Shown here one piece after another: positions 8,414-16,923 of a DNA stretch of 64,000 bases (positions are counted from its first letter, which is position 1; the number at the start of each line of letters is the position of its first letter). This DNA comes from JACMJP01 sp046160675. Its GTDB lineage: Bacteria; Bacteroidota; Bacteroidia; Chitinophagales; BACL12. The position numbers and the translations under genes were made by a program. The DNA lies in contig JBJXHH010000131.1 of the NCBI GenBank assembly GCA_046160675.1, forward strand, positions 25,807 through 89,806. Direction: 5' to 3'. Below the pieces are notes generated by a model. It worked only from the letters and a program-made list of their open reading frames with translations. It did not search any database and had not been told where the DNA came from.

Positions 8414-10249
8414 ATGAGAAAATTATTTCTTGTTTTTTTAGTTGCATCCATCAGTTTATCTTCTTGTAAGGAGAGCACAACATCACAAAAAACTGACCAT
8501 ACTGCTATACAGGCAATGGCACAAAAGTATCTTGATGCTTATAATACTGAGTATCAGAAACTTTATTACGCTTCTGCTGAAGGGCAGTGGCAATTGAACA
8601 CAAAAATTGTGGAGGGAGATTCAACAGCTTCAAAAAATGCTGCTGTGGCTGATGAAGCATTTGCAAAATTTACCGGAAGTATTGCAAATATTGACAGTGC
8701 AAAAAAATATATCGCCCTAAAAGATAAACTCACCCCGCTGCAGGCAAAACAGTTTGAATACATTCTTTACTTTGCCGGGAACAATCCGGAAACTGCTGGA
8801 GATGTTGTGAAGAAAAGAATTGAAGCTACCAATGCGCAAGTAGAGAAACTGTATGGCTTCAAATATATGCTCGACGGCAAACAGGTTACTACAAATGACC
8901 TTGATAAGATTCTTCGGGAGTCAAATAATTTGAATGACAGATTAAATGCATGGACCACCAGCAAAGAAGTAGGCAAACCATTAAAAAGTGGGCTTACTGA
9001 ACTTCAGCAATTGCGCAATGCAAGTGTTACCCCACTGGGCTATTCCGATTATTTTTCATACCTGGCAAGTGAATATGGTATGAGCAGCGATGAAATGCTG
9101 GAACTTACGAGAAGTATGATAAGTGATGTGTGGCCACTGTACAGGGAATTGCATACATGGGCAAGGCATGAGCTTGCTAAAAAATATAATGAGCCCGTGC
9201 CTGAATACCTTCCGGCGCATTGGCTGCCAAACCGCTGGGGGCAGGACTGGACAGCAATGGTGCAGGTAGAAGGTTTAAACATTGACCCGGCACTGGAAAA
9301 AAATGGAGCTGAATGGGTAATGAAAAAAGGTGAAGAATTCTGGATGAGTTTAGGTTTTCCTGCTTTGCCACAAAGTTTTTATGAAAAATCTTCACTGTAT
9401 CCTTTGCCTCCTGATGCAGGGTACTCAAAAAATAATCATGCAAGTGCATGGCATCTTGATCTTGGCACTGATGTTCGTTCACTTATGAGTGTGGAACCTA
9501 ATACTGACTGGTGGAGTACTGTATTACATGAACTCGGACATATATACTACTTCATTGAATACACAAACCCTGATGTGCCTCTTGTTTTGCGCACAGGTGC
9601 TAACAGGGGTTATCATGAAGCATTTGGTAGCATGATAGGTTTGGCAAGTTTACAGAAACCTTTGTTACAAAGCCTGGGGTTGGTAGAAGAAGGCGTACAA
9701 ACAAATGATACTTTAAAACTGCTGAGTGAATCTTTAGATTTTATTGTTCATATTCCCTGGGGAAGTGGAACAATGACAGAGTTTGAATATAATCTCTATG
9801 CAAATAATCTTTCTCCTGATCAGTACAACGCAAAATGGTGGGAGTTGGCAAAAAAATACCAGGGCATAGTTCCACCAACAGACAGATCAGATGCGGAAGG
9901 CTATTGTGATGCTGCTACAAAAACACATATTAATGATGACCCGGCGCAATATTATGATTATAGTATAAGTAATGTGTTGCTGTTTCAGTTTCATGTGTAC
10001 ATTGCCAATAATATTTTAAAACAAGACCCGAAAGCAACCAACTATTGGGGCAGCAAAGAAACTGGCGATTTCCTGCGCAAAGTGATGCGTCCGGGCGCAA
10101 CAGTAGAATGGCGAGAACATTTAAAAAACTCCATTGGCAGCGAAATGAGCGCCAAGCCTATGCTGGATTATTTCTCCACTTTGATGGAATACTTGCAAAA
10201 ACAAAACGTCGGGAGAACGCATACTTTACCTGAGAAACCAAACTTCTAA
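8414..10249 (+). CDS. M2-family peptidyl-dipeptidase lipoprotein (ACE-like)
   Basis: This is a 611-residue relative of angiotensin-converting enzyme, a zinc metallopeptidase that removes dipeptides from peptide C-termini. The N-terminus is a lipoprotein signal with lipobox LSSC (Cys18), so it is likely anchored in the envelope. The zinc site is HELGH at 372-376, with the third ligand Glu402 in YHEAFGSM, the spacing expected for M2. The segment before the site (SVEPNTDWWSTVLHELGHI) and the downstream ANRGYHEAFG resemble ACE closely. The length matches single-domain bacterial ACE homologues. It is monocistronic, with a hairpin terminator beginning 20 bp after the stop. Its natural substrates are unknown; nutritional or envelope peptide turnover is likely. 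Confidence 0.92.
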   Translation: MRKLFLVFLVASISLSSCKESTTSQKTDHTAIQAMAQKYLDAYNTEYQKLYYASAEGQWQLNTKIVEGDSTASKNAAVADEAFAKFTGSIANIDSAKKYIALKDKLTPLQAKQFEYILYFAGNNPETAGDVVKKRIEATNAQVEKLYGFKYMLDGKQVTTNDLDKILRESNNLNDRLNAWTTSKEVGKPLKSGLTELQQLRNASVTPLGYSDYFSYLASEYGMSSDEMLELTRSMISDVWPLYRELHTWARHELAKKYNEPVPEYLPAHWLPNRWGQDWTAMVQVEGLNIDPALEKNGAEWVMKKGEEFWMSLGFPALPQSFYEKSSLYPLPPDAGYSKNNHASAWHLDLGTDVRSLMSVEPNTDWWSTVLHELGHIYYFIEYTNPDVPLVLRTGANRGYHEAFGSMIGLASLQKPLLQSLGLVEEGVQTNDTLKLLSESLDFIVHIPWGSGTMTEFEYNLYANNLSPDQYNAKWWELAKKYQGIVPPTDRSDAEGYCDAATKTHINDDPAQYYDYSISNVLLFQFHVYIANNILKQDPKATNYWGSKETGDFLRKVMRPGATVEWREHLKNSIGSEMSAKPMLDYFSTLMEYLQKQNVGRTHTLPEKPNF

Positions 10250-10268
10250 TTTAAAAAACTATACTTCG

Positions 10269-10310
10269 ATACCCTCTGATTATTTTTCATTCAGGGGGTA
10301 TTAATTTTTG
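10269..10310 (+). terminator. Terminator of the M2 peptidase gene, overlapping the next promoter
   Basis: ATACCCTCTGA (10269-10279) pairs with TCAGGGGGTAT (10291-10301), with one G-T wobble, followed by TAATTTTTG. The T-rich tail doubles as the presumed -7 box of the next gene, which starts at 10315. Confidence 0.7.
10303..10310 (+). promoter_or_regulatory. Possible -7 box 4 nt before the methyltransferase start
   Basis: AATTTTTG matches TAnnTTTG in seven of eight positions and ends 4 nt before the ATG at 10315. If it is used, the transcript would begin at or next to the start codon. Confidence 0.33.
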
Positions 10311-10314
10311 TGGA

Positions 10315-11105
10315 ATGTCGGGAAGTTTTGAAAATATCCTTGATAAACCTATCCTAAAACAGGAGGCAGGGGTAATTTTTATAAACAACCCGGTTGAAGC
10401 GTTTGAAAAATTATACCTGGATGTAAGAAGGGCAGAGGGGTGGTTTTATGAGGAGAGAGAAATAATAAATCTTCCTGATGTAAAAATTGACGATCTGCAC
10501 AAACCTCTCTGGGATATAAGAAAAAAGTCAGCTGATGATTTTATAAAATATATCTCTGAGATGAAAAACATGAATTCTTTGTTGGATATAGGTTGTGGAA
10601 ACGGGTGGCTTACAAACAAGGTTGCCAAAGCAAAACCCGGAGCTTTAGTTGCGGGAATTGATATCATTGCAACTGAGTTGCAACTTGCCGCAAAAGTATT
10701 TCAGAAAGAAGGCATCAACTGGATTTGTGGAGATGTGATGAAAGATATTTTCAGGAAAGAGAGTTTTGACATTATCCTGTTAGGCGCACCGCTCAATATT
10801 TTCCTGATTTCAGGAAATTGATAAATCAACTGTTTCAATACCTAAAACCGGATGGTGAGATACATGTTATTGATACGCCGTTTTATTCAACTTCAAAAGC
10901 AGGGAAAGCCAAGATGAGAACCCAGATTTATTATGAATCAATTGGTTTTCTCATAATGGAAAACAACTATCATCATAGGTTGTGTGCAGAGTTGAGGGGC
11001 TATCAAATTCAGTTTTTTTATAAGCCGAGTTTTCTGAAACGGATAGACTATGCAATGAGGAGAAAAATATATAAGCCGTTTCCATGGATAGTGATAAAAA
11101 AGTAA
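10315..11105 (+). pseudogene. Class I SAM-dependent methyltransferase, interrupted by a frameshift
   Basis: Two overlapping frames together encode one methyltransferase of about 262 residues. The first part (from 10315) has the SAM-binding motif LLDIGCGNGW near residues 89-98, the acidic ATELQLAAKVF region, GDVMKD and FDIILLGA. It then loses homology and stops at 10821. Reading in the -1 frame from about 10794 gives QYFPDFRKLINQLFQYLKPDG, exactly what should follow FDIILLGA in this fold, and continues to the stop at 11105. One base appears to be missing between 10786 and 10797. The defect may be a real mutation, a programmed shift or a sequencing error; no slippery heptamer is obvious. The target molecule is unknown. 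It is convergent with dsbD, with a gap of only 16 bp. Confidence 0.8.
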
Positions 11106-11121
11106 AATTTAATTAACGTAC

Positions 11122-13557
11122 TTATTTCCCGGCTACTTGTTGTAATTGCCTGAATGTCTCCAGCCCGCATTGCAGAAAGCCGATGTACTCACTTACATCT
11201 GGAGTATAGGCAGTTGGTTTGTTTAATACTTTTCCGTCAGCAGAAAGTAAAGCATAGTAAGGTTGTGAATTAGTGCCGAATTCTTTTGCCTGGAGATCGC
11301 CCCACTTAGCACCTATGTTTCGTACTTTTTGCCCAGAATATTCTGAAATATATTGTTCTTCCATGCGCAGTGCAGTTTTATCATCAACATATAAACTCAC
11401 CAACACATAATCTTCACTTATCAATTTATAAACCTCAGTTTCAGGCCATACATTTTCTTCCATCTTTCGACAGTTCACACAAGTGTAGCCTGTAAAATCT
11501 ATCAAGATAGGTTTATTCACTTCATTTGCATAAGCAATTGCTTCATCAAGATCGTGAAAACAATTTAAACCCAGCGGGCAGTCAATACCGTTATCATAAA
11601 TGCTGTACCACTTGGGTGGAAGAAATCCGCTGAGAAGAGGAGCCGTACCAGTTTTTGTAAGTCCTTGCGCAAAATATACCGCACTACTCAAAAATAATAT
11701 TGCAAATAAACTCCTTGCAATGCCGAACTTTACTTTTTTATTGTCATGCGGAAAACGGATAATACCAACAACATACAGAAAAGCAAGCAGGGAAATAAGT
11801 ACCCAAATTCCAAGGAAAATCTCATATTTAATTATTTCCCAGTGATAAGCCATATCAACGTTGCTTAAAAATTTCAGGGCAAAAGCAAGTTCAATAAATG
11901 CAAAAATGATCTTCACTTCATTGAGCCAGCCTCCGCTTTTCGGCAGTTTGTTCAGCAATTGCGGAAACAATGCCAAAAGGGTAAAAGCAAGGGCAAATGC
12001 AACACCAAAGCCCACCATGCCTGCACTTAATGCGGCGCCACCATCTTTTAAACTGTTTGCCAACAGGGAGCCAAGGATGGGTCCTGTGCAAGAAAATGAA
12101 ACGATACAAAGTGTAAGTGCCATGAAAAATATTCCGAGTAGGCCTCCAACATCACTTGCGCTGTCAGCTTTGTTTGCCCACCGGCTGGGTAATTTTATTT
12201 CAAATAAACCGAAGAGAGATAATGCAAATAAAATGAATACTGCGAAGAAGATAAGGTTTACAATGTTGTTTGATGCGAATGCATTGAGTTTATCTCCTGA
12301 TAAACCAAACAATAAGAAGGGCAGCGAGGCAATAAAATAAACTAGTATAATACTCAACCCATAGAACGATGCTTCGAAAATTCCTTTACGCCTGTTTCCT
12401 GACCTTTTTGTAAAAAAGGAAATGGTAAAAGGGATCATTGGGAAAGTACATGGCATAATCAAACCGATTAAACCACCAATGAATCCCAAAATAAATGTAC
12501 TGAACAAACTTTTATTTCTGGCATCTGTAATTTGACCGCTTACATACCCTTCACATTGTGCATTGTTTGCATAGGCTGTGTCAATCTTAAAATCTGCAGA
12601 AAAAATATTTTGAGTGGTGGGAGTTGTGTCTATACTAGGTATGATCTCGGCAATTGTTTCACCATCTAATTTTAAATTAAAATCTTTTTGACCGTAAAGG
12701 CATTGAGAAGCGTCGCAAACCTGGTAGTCAATAAAACCACTGATAACTGCATTGGGCGAATCAACTTGTATTTTCTGGCGGAGCTCTACTTTCCTGTGAT
12801 AATATTTCAGGACCTTGTTTTCAAAAAGAGGTTCAGCTTTTGTTTCCAATTCACCGATTTCTTCCACTTTGCCCACAAGCTGATATGTACTCACCTGCGA
12901 TTCAAAATTCACTTTCATTGGTTGGGCTCCTCCCTTTGGTGAATTTTGAGAATACAGTTTCCAGGTTGGGCTTATTTCTGCTTTGAATTTCAACCAATAT
13001 TCTTTATCTGAAATTTTCTCTGTGCTGATGTTCCATTTTACAGGATTCTTCTCTTTTGAATAATCTATCGATGGGTCTATATTTTCACCTGAAGTTTTTT
13101 CTGCTGTAAGGGTAAAACTGAAATCGTAAGTAGGGTTTATGCATACATTACTACAGGTCATGTAATCGAGATAACCTGTTATTGTTACATCTTTTGTGAT
13201 CTTAAGTTTTTGTCGAAGCGTTAGCCGCTTTTTATAGAATTTTATTACCTGGTTGTCGAAAAATTCATCCACCTCCTCTTCCATTCTTCCCAATTCTTCC
13301 ATTTCCCCCACTAGTTCAACACCCTCAGGTAAACTTTCGAAAACAAGGGTGGTTGGAAGGGGCCCATTTTCAGGAACATCTTTAGAATATACTTTCCATC
13401 CTTCTTCAATGGATGCCTTGAATATTAAAGTATATTCGTTCAACCCTGTAGCAGATTGAGAGATTTCCCATTGTACAGGCTCAAGAATTTGCGCATCAGC
13501 TTTTTGCAAGATGAAACAAAAGAAAACTAAAACAGCAGCAAATACTCTTTTTAGCAT
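11122..13557 (-). CDS. dsbD: DsbD-type thiol:disulfide interchange protein with duplicated N-terminal domain
   Basis: This 811-residue membrane protein carries electrons from cytoplasmic thioredoxin to the periplasm. A signal peptide (1-22) precedes two nDsbD-like domains, about 27-150 and 172-298. They show parallel motifs (GWKVYSKDVPENGP and TWKLYSQNSPKGG) and cysteine pairs C135-x3-C139 and C281-x4-C286. The CcdA-like membrane part (about 350-635) has MPCTFP with Cys370 and SFSCTGP with Cys490. The C-terminal thioredoxin domain has CVNC at 693-696. E. coli DsbD carries only one N-terminal domain. The gene sits 100 bp downstream of purQ on the same strand and has its own -7-like box. Likely roles are cytochrome c maturation and repair of periplasmic disulfides. 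Confidence 0.9.
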   Translation of the reverse strand: MLKRVFAAVLVFFCFILQKADAQILEPVQWEISQSATGLNEYTLIFKASIEEGWKVYSKDVPENGPLPTTLVFESLPEGVELVGEMEELGRMEEEVDEFFDNQVIKFYKKRLTLRQKLKITKDVTITGYLDYMTCSNVCINPTYDFSFTLTAEKTSGENIDPSIDYSKEKNPVKWNISTEKISDKEYWLKFKAEISPTWKLYSQNSPKGGAQPMKVNFESQVSTYQLVGKVEEIGELETKAEPLFENKVLKYYHRKVELRQKIQVDSPNAVISGFIDYQVCDASQCLYGQKDFNLKLDGETIAEIIPSIDTTPTTQNIFSADFKIDTAYANNAQCEGYVSGQITDARNKSLFSTFILGFIGGLIGLIMPCTFPMIPFTISFFTKRSGNRRKGIFEASFYGLSIILVYFIASLPFLLFGLSGDKLNAFASNNIVNLIFFAVFILFALSLFGLFEIKLPSRWANKADSASDVGGLLGIFFMALTLCIVSFSCTGPILGSLLANSLKDGGAALSAGMVGFGVAFALAFTLLALFPQLLNKLPKSGGWLNEVKIIFAFIELAFALKFLSNVDMAYHWEIIKYEIFLGIWVLISLLAFLYVVGIIRFPHDNKKVKFGIARSLFAILFLSSAVYFAQGLTKTGTAPLLSGFLPPKWYSIYDNGIDCPLGLNCFHDLDEAIAYANEVNKPILIDFTGYTCVNCRKMEENVWPETEVYKLISEDYVLVSLYVDDKTALRMEEQYISEYSGQKVRNIGAKWGDLQAKEFGTNSQPYYALLSADGKVLNKPTAYTPDVSEYIGFLQCGLETFRQLQQVAGK

Positions 13558-13580
13558 ATGGCGCTTTAAAATTTAGTGAG

Positions 13581-13588
13581 CAAAATTA
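13581..13588 (-). promoter_or_regulatory. -7 box TAATTTTG before dsbD
   Basis: An exact TAnnTTTG match on the minus strand lies 23 nt before the dsbD ATG. No good -33 element was seen, so dsbD may also be read through from purQ. Confidence 0.38.
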
Positions 13589-13657
13589 AGGGTTTGGTTG
13601 CAGGTATATTTTGTAAACGTCAGATTGCTTACAATATTTTTACTGTAAATTGACCTT

Positions 13658-14371
13658 TTATACAGCAACAGGGGCTTTAACTTTTGCCAGGAAAGATGCG
13701 AAAATGAGCCTGCCATCTGTATTCCCCAGCATTTCTTCACTTGCCCTTTCAGGATGGGGCATCATACCGAATACATTGCGCCCGGCATTGCATATTCCTG
13801 CAATATTATAGGTGGCACCGTTTGGGTTCGCATCGTCAGTAATGTTACCGTTTTCATCACAATAACGGAAAATGATCTGGTCTTTTTCTTTAAGTTCTTT
13901 TAACGTTTTTGCGTCACAGTAATATCTTCCTTCGCCGTGAGCGATAGGAATTTTTAAAGGAGTGTTTAGGGGAATATTTTGATTTATGTTGCTTGCATTA
14001 TTCTCTGTACAGAGAAATACATTTTTGCAAATGAATTGCTGGGTTGCATTTTCCAGAAGAACTCCTGGCAGTAATCCGGCTTCACATAAAATTTGAAATC
14101 CGTTACAGATTCCCCATGCATAACCGCCCTTGTTACAATGTTCTATTACCTGCTGCATAATAGGTGAAAACCTTGCAATACTCCCGGTACGCAACGCATC
14201 ACCGTATGAAAAACCACCGGGCAGCATGATACAATCTGCAGTGGTTAAACCACCTAGGTCATGTTGTTTATGAAAGAGCTCAATAACCTCGCAGTTCATC
14301 ACATTCCGCAAAACATGAATGAGGTCCTGATCACAATTAGAGCCTGGAAAAGTTACAACACCGAATTTCAT
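13658..14371 (-). CDS. purQ: Phosphoribosylformylglycinamidine synthase glutaminase subunit PurQ
   Basis: This is the 237-residue glutamine amidotransferase subunit of FGAM synthase, the fourth step of purine synthesis; it supplies ammonia to PurL. The class I triad is visible as Cys89 in GICNGFQIL, and His206 and Glu208 in MMPHPERAS. The N-terminal VVTFPGSNCDQD and LPGGFSYGD are typical of PurQ. A separate PurQ rather than a fused PurL implies the small PurL/PurS type of enzyme elsewhere in the genome. It lies 15 bp downstream of an unknown membrane protein gene, at the end of a run of minus-strand genes. Confidence 0.96.
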   Translation of the reverse strand: MKFGVVTFPGSNCDQDLIHVLRNVMNCEVIELFHKQHDLGGLTTADCIMLPGGFSYGDALRTGSIARFSPIMQQVIEHCNKGGYAWGICNGFQILCEAGLLPGVLLENATQQFICKNVFLCTENNASNINQNIPLNTPLKIPIAHGEGRYYCDAKTLKELKEKDQIIFRYCDENGNITDDANPNGATYNIAGICNAGRNVFGMMPHPERASEEMLGNTDGRLIFASFLAKVKAPVAV

Positions 14372-14386
14372 TGAAGAGGTTAAAAT

Positions 14387-15379
14387 TTATTCTGCAAAAT
14401 TAATGTATTGAAATAACAATACAGTTCCCAAAAGCGCAAGGTGGATGATCTCGGCAGCTTCCCTGTTTTTGAGGCTGATAAAAAAATACCCAACAACTAT
14501 GCTCGCAGGAAAAACAAGCGGGTAAAGGCTTTGAAAACTAAAAGGATATGTTAAAAATGCGCTAAGTAAAATAAAAAACCCATAAGCTATGATGCATGAA
14601 AAGTATTTCCTGATTTGAATGAGCACAGTAGAATATCTAGTGTTCAGAAAAACGAAGGATATAATAATCAGGATAAAGGCTAATAGAAATTTGATGAAGA
14701 AAATAAGATCAAAGGTGCTTCTAAAAAACGAAAAATCAGTTGGAAAAGAAAATTGTTTTGTGAATTCGGGTAACTTATCAAACCAGTAATAGGCTGTTGC
14801 AACTAAAAAGTACGTTACCGCAAATGTTGAAAAAAACAAGATTACTTCCCTGAATACAGTGGAACGTAACTGAGTGAAAGCATAAAGGCAAAATAAAATA
14901 AGAACTATAGCCGGGAAGTAAATTAATGTGATGAGAGATAACAGGAAACCTACATCAAAAAATTCTGTTCCAATTTTAGATTTGTTGTACATGGTAAACA
15001 AAAGAAAAAGGAGCCAGAAAAAAATGAAATTGATTAGAATTAACGGATAAAATGCTATGAACCCATCAAACAAAAAACAAAATAAGTAATATACAGCCGC
15101 AGGAATAAGAGAAAATCGGCTTGTGATTTTAAAATATTGTAAGAAGAAACAAACCAAAATGCCCTGCAAAAAAATTGAGAAGAGAACGCCAATTTGTAAA
15201 ATTTGAGGTGAAATTTTTTGAAGGCCAAGCCAGTTATTAAATAGTAACTCCGCTGCCGGTGTAGAAACCCCATAACTACCCTGAAAGGGATTTTGATAAC
15301 TATGGACACAAAGCCCTGCAAAATATATAAGCAGAAACAGGAGAGAAACCGGAGAGAGGTTTTGCAATAACCGAAGCAC
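14387..15379 (-). CDS. Polytopic membrane protein of unknown function (DUF6427-like)
   Basis: This 330-residue hydrophobic protein has roughly nine to ten membrane segments spread over the whole length and few charged loops. The start is GTG at 15379, 9 bp after the preceding gene, and no better ATG lies nearby. The pattern resembles Bacteroidota DUF6427 membrane proteins, but this is recalled similarity rather than a clear motif. It is tightly packed between a secreted protein gene and purQ. No catalytic motif is visible. Confidence 0.75.
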   Translation of the reverse strand: MLRLLQNLSPVSLLFLLIYFAGLCVHSYQNPFQGSYGVSTPAAELLFNNWLGLQKISPQILQIGVLFSIFLQGILVCFFLQYFKITSRFSLIPAAVYYLFCFLFDGFIAFYPLILINFIFFWLLFLLFTMYNKSKIGTEFFDVGFLLSLITLIYFPAIVLILFCLYAFTQLRSTVFREVILFFSTFAVTYFLVATAYYWFDKLPEFTKQFSFPTDFSFFRSTFDLIFFIKFLLAFILIIISFVFLNTRYSTVLIQIRKYFSCIIAYGFFILLSAFLTYPFSFQSLYPLVFPASIVVGYFFISLKNREAAEIIHLALLGTVLLFQYINFAE

Positions 15380-15388
15380 AGCGTAATA

Positions 15389-16873
15389 TTAGAAAACGAC
15401 TTTCACAAATGCAATCGTTCGCCTGTAAATACTTGGGATAATGATTTCATTAAAAGAGATTTGTTTGCCTGCTGATGTGCGTAGTTCTACTTCCTGTTGG
15501 TTGGGATTAAATAAACTTTTCCTGTCTAGCGAACCATCTGCCAGCATTTGATATTGCAGCACATTGTTGTTTTGTGAAATATCTTCATTGAAAATAAAAT
15601 ACAAGCTCTCTTTGCAATTTGCCAGGGCGAATGATGAATTTACTCCTTTATCCTCTTTACTCACTTGTTTTTTACGAATGATATTACTCCAATCAATCGC
15701 ACCATTATTGTTTAAAGAAAACAACAGGAGATCACTATACTCAAAATATTCTACCTGGCGGGTAGAAGTCCTGTAACCGTAATAGGGATCGTACACTGTG
15801 TTTTCATAATTCTCCACTGTTTTTTCGTAAAATTCAGCTATCATTAAAGCCCCACCATCCAGCCGTGGAACAATTTGGGCCACCCGGTATGTCGGCACAT
15901 ACTTCACTTTCTTTTCATCTACACCGGCAATATTATCCAGCATTTCCTGTGTAAAAGTGAATGTATTGTGTTGCATAATGTTCCCGCTTGTTGCATCTAA
16001 AACAAAAAAAGTATAACCAAGCATCGCATCTTTATTGTCTTCCCCTGTTATACCAACAGCAATGATTTTTCCACTTTTATTTTCTATTTCGAAACTAATT
16101 TCACGGATACAACTTTCAAGGGAATCATTTGCATTATGTATTTCTGTTTTTGCAAACTGATTACCTGCCTTAGGCATTATGAAAAGATAATGTGCTGTAC
16201 TTTTTTCTCTCCGGCAGTTATACAAATCATTTCTGAATAAAAAAACAGGATTGCCGTTTTCACTGATTGTTGCTTTTACTAGTTCTGGTGCAAATCCTTC
16301 TGTTGCAAGACTTACAGTTGTGGCCTGAGAAGTATTTCCCTCACTATTTATTACAGTTGATAACAATTTGTCTATCCGCCCATTACTGTATTCATATTTA
16401 TAAACAAGTACGAATTCATCATTTTTTGATTTTATGATTTTGAATTCAGAAAAATTATCGCTCAACCTAAGTGAGGTTGAATCAATCAATTTTGGGTCGC
16501 CTTTTTTTTCGAGATCAATATTATATTTTTGAAGGTTCAGATATAGATTCTTGCTTTCTTTTAGAGTATAAAACTGAAAAATCTCTTCGTTGATCTTTAT
16601 CAACTCAATAGTTTCATAATTATCCAGTTTCAATGTAATATCCCTTTTTCTTTTCAGCTGCATTTGTTTATCAAGCACTTCTACTTCGTCTTCAAACCTG
16701 TATTTTTTATAAATAAGCAAGTCCCCGTTTTTGGTTTTACCTAAAATGTCAAACCCAATGAGTTCAGTACTCAGTTTTTCGGGGGTAGAGATAAAAACAT
16801 TTTGGGCATTAGCATAAAAACTGAAAATGATAATGAAGACAAAAAAAATAATATGCCTAAGTATACGTTTCAC
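15389..16873 (-). CDS. Secreted protein of unknown function
   Basis: This 494-residue protein has a signal peptide (residues 1-23, ending FYANAQ) and no transmembrane segment afterwards. The body is rich in short beta-strand patterns with repeated Tyr/Asp/Asn turns, and contains a tyrosine-rich stretch (TVYDPYYGYRTST, about 360-375). This suggests a propeller-like or solenoid periplasmic protein. No family was recognised and there is no T9SS sorting end. It is followed by the unknown membrane protein with a 9-bp gap, and the two may act together in the envelope. It lies 50 bp downstream of oppC. Confidence 0.7.
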   Translation of the reverse strand: MKRILRHIIFFVFIIIFSFYANAQNVFISTPEKLSTELIGFDILGKTKNGDLLIYKKYRFEDEVEVLDKQMQLKRKRDITLKLDNYETIELIKINEEIFQFYTLKESKNLYLNLQKYNIDLEKKGDPKLIDSTSLRLSDNFSEFKIIKSKNDEFVLVYKYEYSNGRIDKLLSTVINSEGNTSQATTVSLATEGFAPELVKATISENGNPVFLFRNDLYNCRREKSTAHYLFIMPKAGNQFAKTEIHNANDSLESCIREISFEIENKSGKIIAVGITGEDNKDAMLGYTFFVLDATSGNIMQHNTFTFTQEMLDNIAGVDEKKVKYVPTYRVAQIVPRLDGGALMIAEFYEKTVENYENTVYDPYYGYRTSTRQVEYFEYSDLLLFSLNNNGAIDWSNIIRKKQVSKEDKGVNSSFALANCKESLYFIFNEDISQNNNVLQYQMLADGSLDRKSLFNPNQQEVELRTSAGKQISFNEIIIPSIYRRTIAFVKVVF

Positions 16874-16923
16874 AAATATTTTTTATAACGTTGAAAATTG
16901 CTGTATGTTATAATTTATATGAA

